64,000 nt of DNA from Betaproteobacteria bacterium (GCA_016717855.1 JADKEV010000007.1:1-64000), one strand, 5' to 3'. Counted from the stretch's first letter, positions 47,811 through 57,206 are shown. Notes: generated from the sequence alone by a model not told the origin. Made by a program: numbers and translations.

Positions 47811-49139
47811 TCAGACGTACACGGGCACGAGGCACCGTTTGTGGTCTATGTGATGCTGGAATTCGTCGCGGTAGTGCTTGATGAACGCGCGCACCGGCAT
47901 CGCCGCGGCGTCGCCCAGCGCGCAGATCGTGCGGCCCTGGATGTTGTCGGCCAGCGAGTTCAGCAGGTCCAGGTCCTCGTTGCGGCCCTCGCCGTGCTCG
48001 ATCCGGTTGATCACGCGGTACAGCCAGCCGGTGCCTTCGCGGCACGGCGTGCATTGACCGCACGATTCTTCGTAGTAGAAATACGCCAGCCGCAACAGCG
48101 ACTTCACCATGCACCGCGTGTCGTCCATGATGATCACCGCGCCGGACCCGAGCATCGACCCGGCCTTGGCGATCGAGTCGTAGTCCATGTCGCATTCCAT
48201 CATGATGTCGCCGGGGACCACCGGCATCGACGATCCGCCGGGAATGCAGCCCTTCAGCTTCCGTCCGCCCCGCATGCCTCCCGCCATCTCGAGCAGCTTG
48301 GCGAACGGGGTACCCATGTTCACTTCGTAATTGCCGGGGCGCTCGACGTCGCCCGAGACCGAAAAGATCTTGGTGCCGCCGTTGTTCGGCTTGCCGAGGC
48401 GGAGATACGCCTCGCCGCCATGGTTGATGATCCATGGCACCGCGGCAAAGGTCTCCGTGTTGTTGATCGTGGTCGGCTTGCCATAGAGGCCGAACGACGC
48501 GGGGAACGGCGGCTTGAAGCGCGGCTGCCCCTTCTTGCCTTCCATCGATTCGAGCAGCGCGGTTTCCTCGCCGCAGATGTACGCGCCATAGCCGTGAAAC
48601 GCGTGCAGCTGGAACGAGAAATCGGAGCCCTGTATCCGGTCGCCGAGGTAGCCGGCCGCGCGCGCCTCGTCCAGCGCTTCCTCGAAGCGCTCGTAGGTGT
48701 CCCAGATCTCGCCGTGGATGTAGTTGTAGCCCACGGTGATGCCCATCGCGTAGGCGGCGATCGCCATGCCTTCGATGACGGAATGCGGGTTGTAGCGCAG
48801 GATGTCGCGATCCTTGAACGTGCCGGGCTCGCCTTCGTCGGAGTTGCAGACCAGGTACTTCTGGCCGGTGTACCCCTTCGGCATGAAGCTCCACTTGAGG
48901 CCTGCCGGAAAACCGGCGCCGCCGCGCCCGCGCAGCGCCGACGTCTTCATTTCGGCGATGATCTTCTCGGGCGGAACGTTTTCCGCGAGGATCTTCTTCA
49001 GCCCGTCGTAGCCGCCCCGCTTCAGGTAATCGGCCAGCCGCCAGTTGAGCCCGTCGATGTCCTTCATGATCTGCGCGTCGGGCCCGTAGGCGCCGGGGGC
49101 GAACGGCGGGGTCATCGGCGTAAAGGTCGCGGCGCTCAT
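47811..49139 (-). CDS. nuoF: NADH-quinone oxidoreductase subunit F
   Basis: Catalytic subunit that oxidises NADH with FMN, 442 residues from ATG 49139. FMN/NADH site: SALRGRGGAGFPAGLKWSF and CNSDEGEPGTFKDRDI. The 4Fe-4S N3 site is ESCGQCTPCREGTGW plus the Cys in GRTICALGDAA. The start overlaps the nuoE stop as ATGA. Confidence 0.97.
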   Translation of the reverse strand: MSAATFTPMTPPFAPGAYGPDAQIMKDIDGLNWRLADYLKRGGYDGLKKILAENVPPEKIIAEMKTSALRGRGGAGFPAGLKWSFMPKGYTGQKYLVCNSDEGEPGTFKDRDILRYNPHSVIEGMAIAAYAMGITVGYNYIHGEIWDTYERFEEALDEARAAGYLGDRIQGSDFSFQLHAFHGYGAYICGEETALLESMEGKKGQPRFKPPFPASFGLYGKPTTINNTETFAAVPWIINHGGEAYLRLGKPNNGGTKIFSVSGDVERPGNYEVNMGTPFAKLLEMAGGMRGGRKLKGCIPGGSSMPVVPGDIMMECDMDYDSIAKAGSMLGSGAVIIMDDTRCMVKSLLRLAYFYYEESCGQCTPCREGTGWLYRVINRIEHGEGRNEDLDLLNSLADNIQGRTICALGDAAAMPVRAFIKHYRDEFQHHIDHKRCLVPVYV

Positions 49140-49609
49140 TTGAGATCGTCCAGCAATTTGTCCAGCTTGTCGTTGCTCATCCAGCTGCACATCCGCTTGT
49201 TGTCGACCAGCAGAACCGGCGCGTCGCCGCAGGCGCCCATGCACTCGCCTTCCTTGAGCGTGAAGCGCCCGTCCGCGGTGGTCTCGTTGAATCCTATCCC
49301 CAGCCGGTTCTGCAGATGCGCCGCGGCATGCGTGCCGCCGGACAGCGCGCAAGGCAGATTGGTGCAGACGGTGAGCTTGTGGCGCCCCACGGGCTTCAGG
49401 TTGTACATCGCGTAGAACGACGCGACTTCGTAGACCGCAATGGGCGCCATCCCCAGGTACGCGGCGACGAAGTCCATTGTCTCGGTGGGCAACCAGCCCT
49501 TTTCATCCTGCGCCACAGCCAGCGCCGCCATCACCGCCGACTGTTTCTGGTCGGGCGGGAACTTGGCGACCTCGCGGTCGATTTTTTTCAGTGCTTCAGG
49601 GCTGAGCAT
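49136..49609 (-). CDS. nuoE: NADH-quinone oxidoreductase subunit E
   Basis: 2Fe-2S (N1a) subunit, 157 residues from ATG 49609; a TTG at 49624 in frame is the alternative. The four cysteines lie in VCTNLPCALSGG and GECMGACGDAPV. The N-terminal helical part (EALKKIDREVAKFP) is typical. The next gene starts inside its stop. Confidence 0.95.
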   Translation of the reverse strand: MLSPEALKKIDREVAKFPPDQKQSAVMAALAVAQDEKGWLPTETMDFVAAYLGMAPIAVYEVASFYAMYNLKPVGRHKLTVCTNLPCALSGGTHAAAHLQNRLGIGFNETTADGRFTLKEGECMGACGDAPVLLVDNKRMCSWMSNDKLDKLLDDLK

Positions 49610-49620
49610 GGTGGTGTCTG

Positions 49621-50874
49621 TCAACGATCGATGTCGCCGAATACGATGTCCATGGTTCCGATGATGGCCACGACGTCAGCGATCATGTGGCCACGCGCCA
49701 TTTCGTCCATCGACGACAGGTGCGCGAAGCCCGGCGGGCGGAATTTCATGCGGTAAGGCTTGTTCGCGCCGTCGGAGATGATGTACACGCCGAACTCCCC
49801 CTTGGGGTGCTCGACCGCCGAGTAGGCCTCGCCCGGCGGCACGTGCATGCCTTCAGTGAAGAGCTTGAAGTGGTGGATCAGCTCTTCCATGTTGGTCTTC
49901 ATGTCCACACGCGACGGAGGCGCGATCTTGTGGTCATCGACGATCACCGGCCCCGGATGGTTGCGCAGCCATTCGACGCACTGGCGGATGATCCGGTTCG
50001 ACTGCCGCAGCTCCTCGACGCGGACGAGGTAGCGGTCGTAGCAATCGCCGTTGACGCCCACCGGAATGTCGAAGTCGAGCAGGTCGTAGACTTCGTACGG
50101 CTGCTTTTTGCGCAGGTCCCAGGGCACGCCGGAGCCGCGCAGCATCGGGCCGGTGAAGCCCAGCGCCATCGCGCGTTCGGGCGATACGACGCCGATCCCG
50201 ACCAGCCGCTGTTTCCAGATCCGGTTGTCGGTCAGCAGGGTCTCGTACTCGTCCACGTAAGCGGGGAACCGGTTGGTGAAGTCCTCGATGAAATCGAGCA
50301 GCGACCCCTGCCGGTTGGCGTTCATCTGCCGCATCGCCTTGGCGTTCCGCGTGATCTGCGCCGAGTATTGCGGCATCGTATCCGGAAGGTCGCGATAGAC
50401 ACCGCCCGGCCGGTAATACGCGGCATGCATGCGCGCGCCGGAAACCGCCTCGTACATGTCCAGCAGGTCTTCGCGTTCGCGAAACGCATAAAGGAAAATA
50501 GTCATCGCGCCCACGTCCAGCGCGTGCGAGCCCAGCCACAGCAGATGGTTCAGCAGCCGCGTGATCTCGTCGAACATCACGCGGATGTATTGCGCGCGAA
50601 GCGGGACCTCGATCTGCAACAGGTTTTCCACCGCCAGGCAGTATGCATGCTCGTTGCACATCATCGACATGTAATCCAGCCGGTCCAGGTACGGGAGCGA
50701 CTGCAGGTATGTCTTGTGCTCGGCCAGCTTCTCCGTCGCCCGGTGCAGCAACCCGACGTGCGGATCAGCGCGCTGGACGACTTCGCCATCGAGCTCCAGC
50801 ACCAGCCGCAGGACCCCATGCGCAGCGGGATGCTGTGGGCCAAAATTCATCGTGTAGTTCTTGATTTCGGCCAT
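49621..50874 (-). CDS. nuoD: NADH-quinone oxidoreductase subunit D
   Basis: Subunit that forms the quinone pocket, 417 residues. Quinone-site His and Tyr regions are NFGPQHPAAHGVLRL and CNEHAYCLAVENLL. RGSGVPWDLRKKQPYEVYD and the C-terminal DIVFGDIDR are standard. Spacing to nuoC is 2 bp. Confidence 0.97.
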   Translation of the reverse strand: MAEIKNYTMNFGPQHPAAHGVLRLVLELDGEVVQRADPHVGLLHRATEKLAEHKTYLQSLPYLDRLDYMSMMCNEHAYCLAVENLLQIEVPLRAQYIRVMFDEITRLLNHLLWLGSHALDVGAMTIFLYAFREREDLLDMYEAVSGARMHAAYYRPGGVYRDLPDTMPQYSAQITRNAKAMRQMNANRQGSLLDFIEDFTNRFPAYVDEYETLLTDNRIWKQRLVGIGVVSPERAMALGFTGPMLRGSGVPWDLRKKQPYEVYDLLDFDIPVGVNGDCYDRYLVRVEELRQSNRIIRQCVEWLRNHPGPVIVDDHKIAPPSRVDMKTNMEELIHHFKLFTEGMHVPPGEAYSAVEHPKGEFGVYIISDGANKPYRMKFRPPGFAHLSSMDEMARGHMIADVVAIIGTMDIVFGDIDR

Positions 50875-50876
50875 GA

Positions 50877-51476
50877 TCAGTGTCCCGCGTACTTTTCTTC
50901 GCGGATGATCCGCGGCGTGACTTCACGCGGTTCGATGGTCACGGGCTGGTAGATCACGCGCTTCTGTTCCGGGTCGTAGCGCATCTCGACGTGGCCGGCC
51001 AGCGGAAAGTCTTTGCGGAACGGATGCCCGATGAAGCCGTAATCGGTCAGGATCCGGCGCAGGTCAGGATGCCCCTCGAACATGATGCCGAACAGGTCGA
51101 AGGCCTCGCGCTCGAACCAGTTCGCGCTCGGCCAGATATCGACCACCGAGGCGAGCACCGGAAAGTCGTCGTCAGGCGCGAACGACCGAACGCGCAGCCT
51201 GCGGTTGTGTGCGAGCGAAACCAGATGATAGACGGCGGCGAAGCGTCGCCCCGGCGCGCAGTCCTGGTCCCCGTACTGCGAATAGTCGACGCCGCAGACA
51301 TCGACGAGGGTCGCGAAACGAAGCGCGGGATGATCGCGGAGCGTGCGCATGACGCCGGACAGGCCGGCGGCGCCGGTGACCAGCGTCGTCTCGCCGAGCG
51401 CCTGCGTGACGGCGCCAGCCCCGGCGCCGAGGACTTCCTGCAGCGCTGCGGCCAGATTTTCGGAACGTTGCGACAT
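50877..51476 (-). CDS. nuoC: NADH-quinone oxidoreductase subunit C
   Basis: 30-kDa subunit, 199 residues. Family signature ANWFEREAFDLFGIMFEGHPDLRRIL and GHPFRKDFPLAG. Separate from nuoD, as in betaproteobacteria and mitochondria and unlike the E. coli NuoCD fusion. Confidence 0.97.
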   Translation of the reverse strand: MSQRSENLAAALQEVLGAGAGAVTQALGETTLVTGAAGLSGVMRTLRDHPALRFATLVDVCGVDYSQYGDQDCAPGRRFAAVYHLVSLAHNRRLRVRSFAPDDDFPVLASVVDIWPSANWFEREAFDLFGIMFEGHPDLRRILTDYGFIGHPFRKDFPLAGHVEMRYDPEQKRVIYQPVTIEPREVTPRIIREEKYAGH

Positions 51477-51497
51477 GAGGGTATTTTCCGTCTGCGA

Positions 51498-51980
51498 TCA
51501 GCGAGCGATGGTATTGGTGCGGCGGATCTTGTTCTGCAGCTGCAGAATCCCGTACAGCAACGCTTCGGCGGTCGGCGGGCAGCCCGGGACGTACACGTCG
51601 ACCGGAACGATCCGGTCGCAACCGCGCACTACGGAGTACGAATAGTGGTAGTACCCGCCGCCGTTGGCGCAGGAGCCCATCGAAATCACCCACCGGGGTT
51701 CCGCCATCTGGTCGTAGACCTTGCGCATCGCCGGCGCCATCTTGTTGCACAGCGTGCCGGCGACGATCATCACGTCGGACTGCCGCGGGCTCGGGCGGAA
51801 CACGATGCCGAAACGGTCGAGGTCGTAGCGGGACGCGCCGCAATGCATCATCTCCACGGCGCAGCAGGCAAGGCCGAAGCTCATCGGCCACATCGAGCCG
51901 TTGCGCGACCAGTTGATCAGGCCGTCCACCGTCGCCGTGACGAACCCCTTGTCCGAAATGCCTTCTGCCATGTTGCCCAT
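51498..51980 (-). CDS. nuoB: NADH-quinone oxidoreductase subunit B
   Basis: Carries cluster N2, the last electron carrier before quinone; 160 residues from ATG 51980. Cluster cysteines are the pair in GLACCAVEMMHCG, one in MGSCANGGGYYHYSY and one in VPGCPPTAEAL. Highly conserved throughout. Confidence 0.97.
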   Translation of the reverse strand: MGNMAEGISDKGFVTATVDGLINWSRNGSMWPMSFGLACCAVEMMHCGASRYDLDRFGIVFRPSPRQSDVMIVAGTLCNKMAPAMRKVYDQMAEPRWVISMGSCANGGGYYHYSYSVVRGCDRIVPVDVYVPGCPPTAEALLYGILQLQNKIRRTNTIAR

Positions 51981-52027
51981 GTGTGTCTCGTTGTGCCGTG
52001 AGAGCGCGTACCGGGTCGCCGGCGCCG

Positions 52028-52396
52028 CTATTCCCAGTCCAACGCTCCCTTTTTCCATTCGTAAATGAAACCGACCACGAGGATGGCGAGAAACACCATC
52101 ATCGACATGAAGCCGAACATCCCGATGTCCTGGAGGGCGACAGCCCACGGAAACAGGAAGGCGATCTCCAGATCGAAGAGTATGAAAAGGATCGCGACGA
52201 GGTAGTAGCGGACATCGAATTTCATCCGCGCGTCTTCGAATGCCTCGAACCCGCACTCGTACGGCGAGAGCTTGGCTGAATTCGGCCGGTCGACGCCGAT
52301 CAGGTTCGTGGCGACCTTGCCGACGACGGTGAGCATGGCGCCGAACCCTAGACCGACAAGGATGAAAAGCAGGACTGGAAAGTAGTTGGTCAGCAT
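52028..52396 (-). CDS. nuoA: NADH-quinone oxidoreductase subunit A
   Basis: Three-helix membrane subunit, 122 residues from ATG 52396. Conserved loop YECGFEAFEDARMKFDVRYY and FDLEIAFLFPWA. First gene of the nuo operon; the tRNA-Leu gene lies 81 bp upstream on the same strand, so the transcript may start before it. Confidence 0.96.
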   Translation of the reverse strand: MLTNYFPVLLFILVGLGFGAMLTVVGKVATNLIGVDRPNSAKLSPYECGFEAFEDARMKFDVRYYLVAILFILFDLEIAFLFPWAVALQDIGMFGFMSMMVFLAILVVGFIYEWKKGALDWE

Positions 52397-52477
52397 CGCC
52401 TTCTTCTCGCGGCCGCCATCGGCCGCACTGATTCCATGTTCTTCCGTGCGCACGAATGCCACTGCAACGCTTGCTGC

Positions 52478-52562
52478 TGGTGCCGTCGGGGAGACTCGAA
52501 CTCCCACGGGTTGCCCCACTACCCCCTCAAAGTAGCGTGTCTACCAATTCCACCACGACGGC
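52478..52562 (-). tRNA. tRNA-Leu (anticodon GAG), CCA encoded
   Basis: Reads GCCGTCGTGGTGGAATTGG at the 5' end and ends GACGGCACCA. The acceptor stem GCCGTCG pairs with CGACGGC. The anticodon stem CTACT/GGTAG (one T-G pair) holds the loop TTGAGGG, anticodon GAG. A long variable arm marks it as class II, and the T-arm TTCGAGT is present. Located between secG and nuoA, the usual betaproteobacterial place. Confidence 0.97.
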
Positions 52563-52619
52563 AACACAAAACACTTCTGATACTGCGAACCCGGCACCGC
52601 AGCAGCCGTATTCAAGGGA

Positions 52620-53003
52620 CTACTTCGGAATCTCCCCGCTCTTGGTCCCGCCGTCGGCCGGGGCCGGAGCCGGAGGCTGCACGGGAACCGCGGGAATGCC
52701 ACCCGGCACTTCCTTGGCGTCGCCCGCGGGCGCCGACTTCAAAACGCTATCGAGCACGCCCTTTGGCGCCGACTTGTGCGCATACACGTAGGTCAGCACC
52801 AGGCTCGAGGCGAAGAAGACGGTCGCCAGGATCGCGGTGGTGCGGCTGAGAAAATTCGCCGAACCGGATGCCCCGAACAGGCTGCCGGAGGAGCCGCTGC
52901 CGAACGAGGCGCCCATGTCGGCGCCCTTGCCATGCTGCAAGAGCACCAGCGCAATGATCGCCGTGGCGATGATCACATGAATTACAAGCAATATTACTTC
53001 CAC
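52620..53003 (-). CDS. secG: Preprotein translocase subunit SecG
   Basis: Accessory subunit of the SecYEG channel, 127 residues. Two membrane helices (about 3-22 and 52-75) enclose the conserved loop LLQHGKGADMGASFGSGSSG. The C-terminal 50 residues are Pro/Ala-rich and poorly conserved, as in relatives. Follows tpiA by 14 bp. Confidence 0.96.
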   Translation of the reverse strand: MEVILLVIHVIIATAIIALVLLQHGKGADMGASFGSGSSGSLFGASGSANFLSRTTAILATVFFASSLVLTYVYAHKSAPKGVLDSVLKSAPAGDAKEVPGGIPAVPVQPPAPAPADGGTKSGEIPK

Positions 53004-53017
53004 ACTGACCCCTAGGC

Positions 53018-53767
53018 TTACGGCCCCGCGGCGAGTTCGCCGCAGATCGCCAAAAATTCAACTGCATTCAAAGACGCGCCGCCGACCAGACCGCCGTCGA
53101 TATCGGCGCAGGCAAATAGCTTTCCGGCATTGTCCGCCTTGACGCTTCCCCCATACAACAATGTCACATCTCCCGCCGCCTGGCCAGCCTCGCCGAGGCG
53201 CTCGCGCAACATCCGATGCACGTCCTGCGCCTGCTCGGGTGATGCCGTGCGGCCCGTCCCGATTGCCCAGACCGGCTCGTAGGCCACGACCGTCCGGGCT
53301 ATGTCGCCGCCCAATCTGGCGATCGCCGCATCCAGTTGCGCCAGCACCACTTCCGCCGTCCGCTCGGCTTCACGCTCCGCCAGAGTCTCGCCGACGCAAA
53401 TGATGGGCGTCAATCCAGCCCCAAGCGCGGCCTCCGCCTTTTGCGCCACCAACTCGCTCGATTCGCCGTGATACTGCCGGCGTTCCGAGTGCCCTGCCAG
53501 GACAAAGCGGCAACCGAAATCGTGCAGCATGCCCGCCGATACTTCGCCCGTATAAGCCCCCTGCCGGTGGGCGCTGACATCCTGCGCGCCCCACGCGACG
53601 CGGCTTGCGCCCAACAAGTCCCGAGCCTGTTACAGGTACGGAAACGGAACGCAAACAACGACTTGCCCGGTGCCTCCCGCGCCTTTGGCCAGCGCTCGCA
53701 GCAGATCCGCGTTCGCCGCGCTGCCGCCGTTCATTTTCCAGTTTCCAACAACCAAACGACGCGGCAT
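53018..53767 (-). CDS. tpiA: Triosephosphate isomerase, interrupted by an in-frame TAA
   Basis: Interconverts dihydroxyacetone phosphate and glyceraldehyde 3-phosphate. From ATG 53767 the frame gives LVVGNWKMNGGSAAN with catalytic K11, then reaches TAA at codon 46 (53630-53632). It continues in the same frame as QARDLLGASRVAWGAQDVSA to the catalytic His (AGHSERRQYH) and Glu (AYEPVWAIGTGRTA) and a proper C-terminus, 249 residues overall. CAA to TAA is a single transition, and relatives often have Gln here. The lysine and the His/Glu lie on different sides of the stop, so the pieces cannot work alone. A sequence error is the simplest reading; a true nonsense allele or read-through is possible. 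Confidence 0.92.
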
Positions 53768-53927
53768 CAAAGTTCCGGATCCGGGATTTCCCAAAGCAAC
53801 GAATTGTACCGCGCGGCACCTCCGAGGGTCAAACCGATGTACGGGTGAATTGATCCAGAGCAAATGTCGGCGAAAGCGTTGCGCGCCTGTTGTTCACGGC
53901 GCCGCACCCGTGGCAGTCGGGGAATCT

Positions 53928-53933
53928 TCTATA
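53928..53933 (+). promoter_or_regulatory. -10 box upstream of the CoA-binding protein gene
   Basis: A perfect TATAAT in GC-rich sequence, 33 bp before the first GTG start at 53966. No good -35 is seen at 16-18 bp. It supports a short leader and so the GTG start rather than the ATG at 53864. Confidence 0.5.
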
Positions 53934-53968
53934 ATCGCCGGCGAGGATCCGGTCCCGGGGAGATTGTG

Positions 53969-54535
53969 GTGCAAGAATCGTCGAAGTGTATTCTGCCCGC
54001 GGCCGGTGCCCGCGGTGGCGATTCGTTGACGGAGCTTCCCCGCCCGGCGAGTGCGTTCCCGCAGGGAAGGATCAACGACCTCGGTGGCCTGCGCTCGATC
54101 CTGCGCGAATCCAGGACCATCGCGGTCGTTGGACTATCGGCAAACTGGCACCGGCCCAGCTACTTCGCGGCGAAGTACATGCAGGATCACGGCTACAGGA
54201 TCATCCCGGTCAACCCGAACTATCCGGAAGTCCTGGGCCAGCAGTCGTTTCCGTCGCTGGCCGCAATCGGCGAGCCCGTCGACATCGTCGATTGCTTTCG
54301 CCGCAGCGAAGAAATGGAGCCGATCGCGCGCGCGGCCGTGGCGATCCACGCCCGCGTGCTTTGGATGCAGCTCGGCGTCGTCAACGAGCAGGCGCTGCGC
54401 ATCGCGGCCGACGCCGGGCTCGCGGTCGTGATGGACCGCTGCGTGAAAATCGAGCATGCGCGGCTGATGGGCGGGCTCAACTGGGCTGGTGTCAACACAG
54501 GGGTCATTTCCGCGAAGCGGCCCGGCCGATCATGA
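53969..54535 (+). CDS. CoA-binding (YccU-type) Rossmann protein
   Basis: A 188-residue protein with the CoA-binding domain of succinyl-CoA synthetase-like fold: TIAVVGLSANWHRPSYF, IIPVNPNYPEVLGQQSFPSL, DIVDCFRRSEEM, VLWMQLGVVNEQAL and VMDRCVKIEHARL. The GTG pair at 53966/53969 follows GGGGAG and fits the -10 box; the frame is open up to 53864. The stop overlaps the metY start as ATGA, so both are co-translated. This pairing with O-acetylhomoserine sulfhydrylase is common, but the role of the CoA-binding protein is unknown. Confidence 0.88.
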   Translation: MQESSKCILPAAGARGGDSLTELPRPASAFPQGRINDLGGLRSILRESRTIAVVGLSANWHRPSYFAAKYMQDHGYRIIPVNPNYPEVLGQQSFPSLAAIGEPVDIVDCFRRSEEMEPIARAAVAIHARVLWMQLGVVNEQALRIAADAGLAVVMDRCVKIEHARLMGGLNWAGVNTGVISAKRPGRS

Positions 54536-55818
54536 GCGACCGGACCTTCGGCTTCGGCACCCTTTGCCTGCACGCGGGGCAGATTCCCGATGCGGCGACA
54601 GGCGCCCGCGCGGTGCCGATCTACCAGACCACGTCGTATGTCTTCGACAACGCCGATCATGCGGCCAGTCTTTTCAACCTGCAGACCTTTGGCAATGTCT
54701 ATACGCGACTGTCGAATCCGACCACGGCGGCGCTGGAAGAGCGCGTGGCCGCGCTCGAGGGTGGTCGCGCGGCGCTGGCGGTCGCCTCCGGCATGGCCGC
54801 GCAGATGGCCGCCCTGCTCACGCTGTGCCGGCAAGGCGATCACATCGTTGCCGCCCGCACGCTCTACGGCGGCACCTATTCACAGCTGGCGGTGACGTTT
54901 TCCCAGTTCGGAATCGACTGCACCTTCGTCGACGCGGACCGGCCGGAAGAGTTCGAGCAGGCGATCCGGCCGAACACCAAGTGCCTGTATGCCGAGACCG
55001 TCGCGAATCCCCAGCTAAACGTTCTGGACATTCGCGCCGTCGCCGACGCGGCCCACCGGCACGATCTGCCGCTGATCATCGACAACACGCTCGCCTCCCC
55101 TTACCTGTGCCGGCCGTTCGAACATGGCGCGGACATCGTCGTGCACTCTGCGACCAAGTACATCGGCGGCCACGGCACGAGCATGGGCGGCGTCGTCGTC
55201 GAGTCCGGCAAGTTTCCGTGGGACAACGGGAAATTTCCGCAGATGACCGAACCGTCGGCCGGCTATCACGGCGTGCGCTTTTTCGAAACGTTCGGCGACT
55301 TCGGCTTCACGATGAAAATGCGGATGGAGATCGTGCGCACGCTGGGGCCCACGATTTCCCCGTTCAATTCGTTCCTGCTGCTGCAGGGGCTGGAAACCCT
55401 GCATCTGCGCATGCCCCGCCACTGCGAAAACGCCCTGCGGGTTGCCCAGTACCTGGGGAACCATCCGCTGGTCGCGTGGGTCAACTATCCCGGACTGCCC
55501 TCCAGTCCCTATCACGCGCTTGCGCTGCGCTACCTGCCGCGCGGCGCCGGCGCCATCATCTCATTCGGAATCAAGGGCACCTTGCAGGCCGGAGTGAAAT
55601 TCATCGAGGCGTGCCAGTTCCTGAGCCACCTCGCCAACGTGGGTGACGCCAAGACCCTGGTGATCCATCCGGCGTCTACAACGCATCGCCAGCTCGATGC
55701 CGCGCAACAGCTTGCGGCGGGAGTGCAGCCCGAGATGATCCGGCTCTCGATCGGCCTGGAAGACATCGACGACATCCTCTGGGATATCGACCAAGCGCTG
55801 GCCGCGGCCGGCGGGTGA
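54532..55818 (+). CDS. metY: O-acetylhomoserine (thiol)-lyase/aminocarboxypropyltransferase
   Basis: PLP enzyme of 428 residues that makes homocysteine from O-acetylhomoserine and sulfide. ATG 54532 opens with SDRTFGFGTLCLHAGQ. The PLP lysine is K209 (VVHSATKYIGGHGT). Other sites are IYQTTSYVF, NVYTRLSNPTTAALE, SGMAAQMAAL and IIDNTLASPYLCRP. The extra loop around GKFPWDNGKFPQM marks the sulfhydrylase branch rather than cystathionine gamma-synthase. Confidence 0.94.
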   Translation: MSDRTFGFGTLCLHAGQIPDAATGARAVPIYQTTSYVFDNADHAASLFNLQTFGNVYTRLSNPTTAALEERVAALEGGRAALAVASGMAAQMAALLTLCRQGDHIVAARTLYGGTYSQLAVTFSQFGIDCTFVDADRPEEFEQAIRPNTKCLYAETVANPQLNVLDIRAVADAAHRHDLPLIIDNTLASPYLCRPFEHGADIVVHSATKYIGGHGTSMGGVVVESGKFPWDNGKFPQMTEPSAGYHGVRFFETFGDFGFTMKMRMEIVRTLGPTISPFNSFLLLQGLETLHLRMPRHCENALRVAQYLGNHPLVAWVNYPGLPSSPYHALALRYLPRGAGAIISFGIKGTLQAGVKFIEACQFLSHLANVGDAKTLVIHPASTTHRQLDAAQQLAAGVQPEMIRLSIGLEDIDDILWDIDQALAAAGG

Positions 55819-55863
55819 TCACGGCACCCCCGGCAACCCAGCAGGCACTCAGGCACTGATCAC

Positions 55864-56391
55864 ATGCTCAACTGGCTTCCCTCCCGCCGCGCCGGCTATT
55901 TTCTCGCCTTCACAATCTGCGCCGCACTCATGTCCTACGCCTTGTACCTGCAGTACGCGCTGGACCTCGAACCCTGCCCGCTTTGCATGTTCCAGCGCGT
56001 GGCCCTGGTGGCGATGGGAGTCGTGTTCCTGATCGCAACGGTGCACGGGCCACAGCGGACCGGAGCGTGGATCTATGGCGTCGTGCAATTAGTGGTCGGC
56101 GGTGCGGGAGTCGGACTCGCCTTGCGTCACCTGTGGCTGCAAAGCCTGCCGCCCGATCAGGTGCCGGCGTGCGGGATGGGCATCGGCTACATGCTGGAAA
56201 CCCTGCCGTTTTTCGACGTGATCCAGCGCACGCTCAAAGGCAGCGGCGAGTGCGCGAAAGTGGATCTGGTGCTGGGCTTGTCGATACCGGCATGGACGCT
56301 TGGGCTGTTCCTGCTGCTGATCCTCTGGTCGCTGCTCCTCGCGGCCCGCCCGCGGACGGACCTGATTCGGGCGACCCCGCGGCCCCGGTGA
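55864..56391 (+). CDS. dsbB: Disulfide bond formation protein DsbB
   Basis: Inner-membrane quinone reductase that re-oxidises DsbA, 175 residues, four membrane helices. Redox pairs are C38-x-x-C41 (EPCPLC) and C103/C130 (VPACGMG, GECAKV). R45 after the first pair fits the quinone-site arginine. No dsbA nearby. Confidence 0.93.
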   Translation: MLNWLPSRRAGYFLAFTICAALMSYALYLQYALDLEPCPLCMFQRVALVAMGVVFLIATVHGPQRTGAWIYGVVQLVVGGAGVGLALRHLWLQSLPPDQVPACGMGIGYMLETLPFFDVIQRTLKGSGECAKVDLVLGLSIPAWTLGLFLLLILWSLLLAARPRTDLIRATPRPR

Positions 56392-56429
56392 CCGCCGGGT
56401 CTTCGCACCCCGGCAATGACAATCACCCG

Positions 56430-57194
56430 CTACTTCGGCGCCAGCCGGATCCCCCCATCAAGGCGGATCACCTCGCCATTCAGGTACGCACATTCGATGA
56501 TGGTCCTGACCAGGCTCGCATACTCGTCGGGCTGGCCCAGCCTGGATGGAAACGGCACCATCTTTCCCAGCGCGGCCTGCACCTCAGGCGTGAGGCTGGC
56601 CATCATCGGCGTGGCGAAGATCCCCGGGGCGACGGTCATCACGCGGATGCCCAGGCTGGCCAGTTCCCGCGCTGCCGGCAGAGTCAGCCCCACCAGCCCC
56701 GCCTTCGACGACGCGTAGGCCGCCTGCCCGATCTGGCCATCGTAGGCGGCGACACTCGCGGTGTGTACGACGATCCCGCGCTCGCCTCCTGCTGTGGGCT
56801 GGTTGCTGGCCATCGCCGCGCACGCCAGGCGCATCACATTGAATGCGCCGATCAGGTTGACGCCGATCACCCGCGAGAACCCGGCGAGCGAATGCACGCC
56901 ATCGCGCTTGACGATGCGCTCCGCATGAACGATGCCTGCGCAACTGATCACCCCGCGCAGTTCACCCAGCGCGGTCGCCGCGCCGACTGCGGCCTGCACG
57001 CTGGCCTCGTCGGTGACATCAGTCCGGCAGAACGTCGCGCTGGCGCCAAGTTCCGCCGCGAAGGCCCGCCCTTCCGCCTCGCGCACGTCCGCCAGCACGA
57101 CCTTTGCGCCATTCGCCACCAGCATGCGCGCCGTCGCCGCCCCGAGGCCCGAAGCCCCGCCAGTGACCAGAAACATTCCGCCTTTGATGTCCAT
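56430..57194 (-). CDS. Short-chain dehydrogenase (3-hydroxyacyl-CoA dehydrogenase type)
   Basis: NAD-dependent SDR of 254 residues. Cofactor motif TGGASGLG (11-18), D36 in VLADVRE favouring NAD, and catalytic S147, Y160 and K164 (TASVAAYDGQ, YASSK). The pattern CAGIVHAERIVKRDGVHSL matches the type II 3-hydroxyacyl-CoA (HSD17B10-like) group active in fatty acid or branched-chain catabolism. Alone on the minus strand, 12 bp downstream of the SPFH gene and possibly co-transcribed with it. Confidence 0.88.
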   Translation of the reverse strand: MDIKGGMFLVTGGASGLGAATARMLVANGAKVVLADVREAEGRAFAAELGASATFCRTDVTDEASVQAAVGAATALGELRGVISCAGIVHAERIVKRDGVHSLAGFSRVIGVNLIGAFNVMRLACAAMASNQPTAGGERGIVVHTASVAAYDGQIGQAAYASSKAGLVGLTLPAARELASLGIRVMTVAPGIFATPMMASLTPEVQAALGKMVPFPSRLGQPDEYASLVRTIIECAYLNGEVIRLDGGIRLAPK

Positions 57195-57206
57195 GGTTGT
57201 ACGCCC

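Noticed and set aside
53864..53965. Upstream ATG start for the CoA-binding protein
   Set aside because: It lies upstream of the perfect -10 box; GTG 53966/53969 with GGGGAG fits better.
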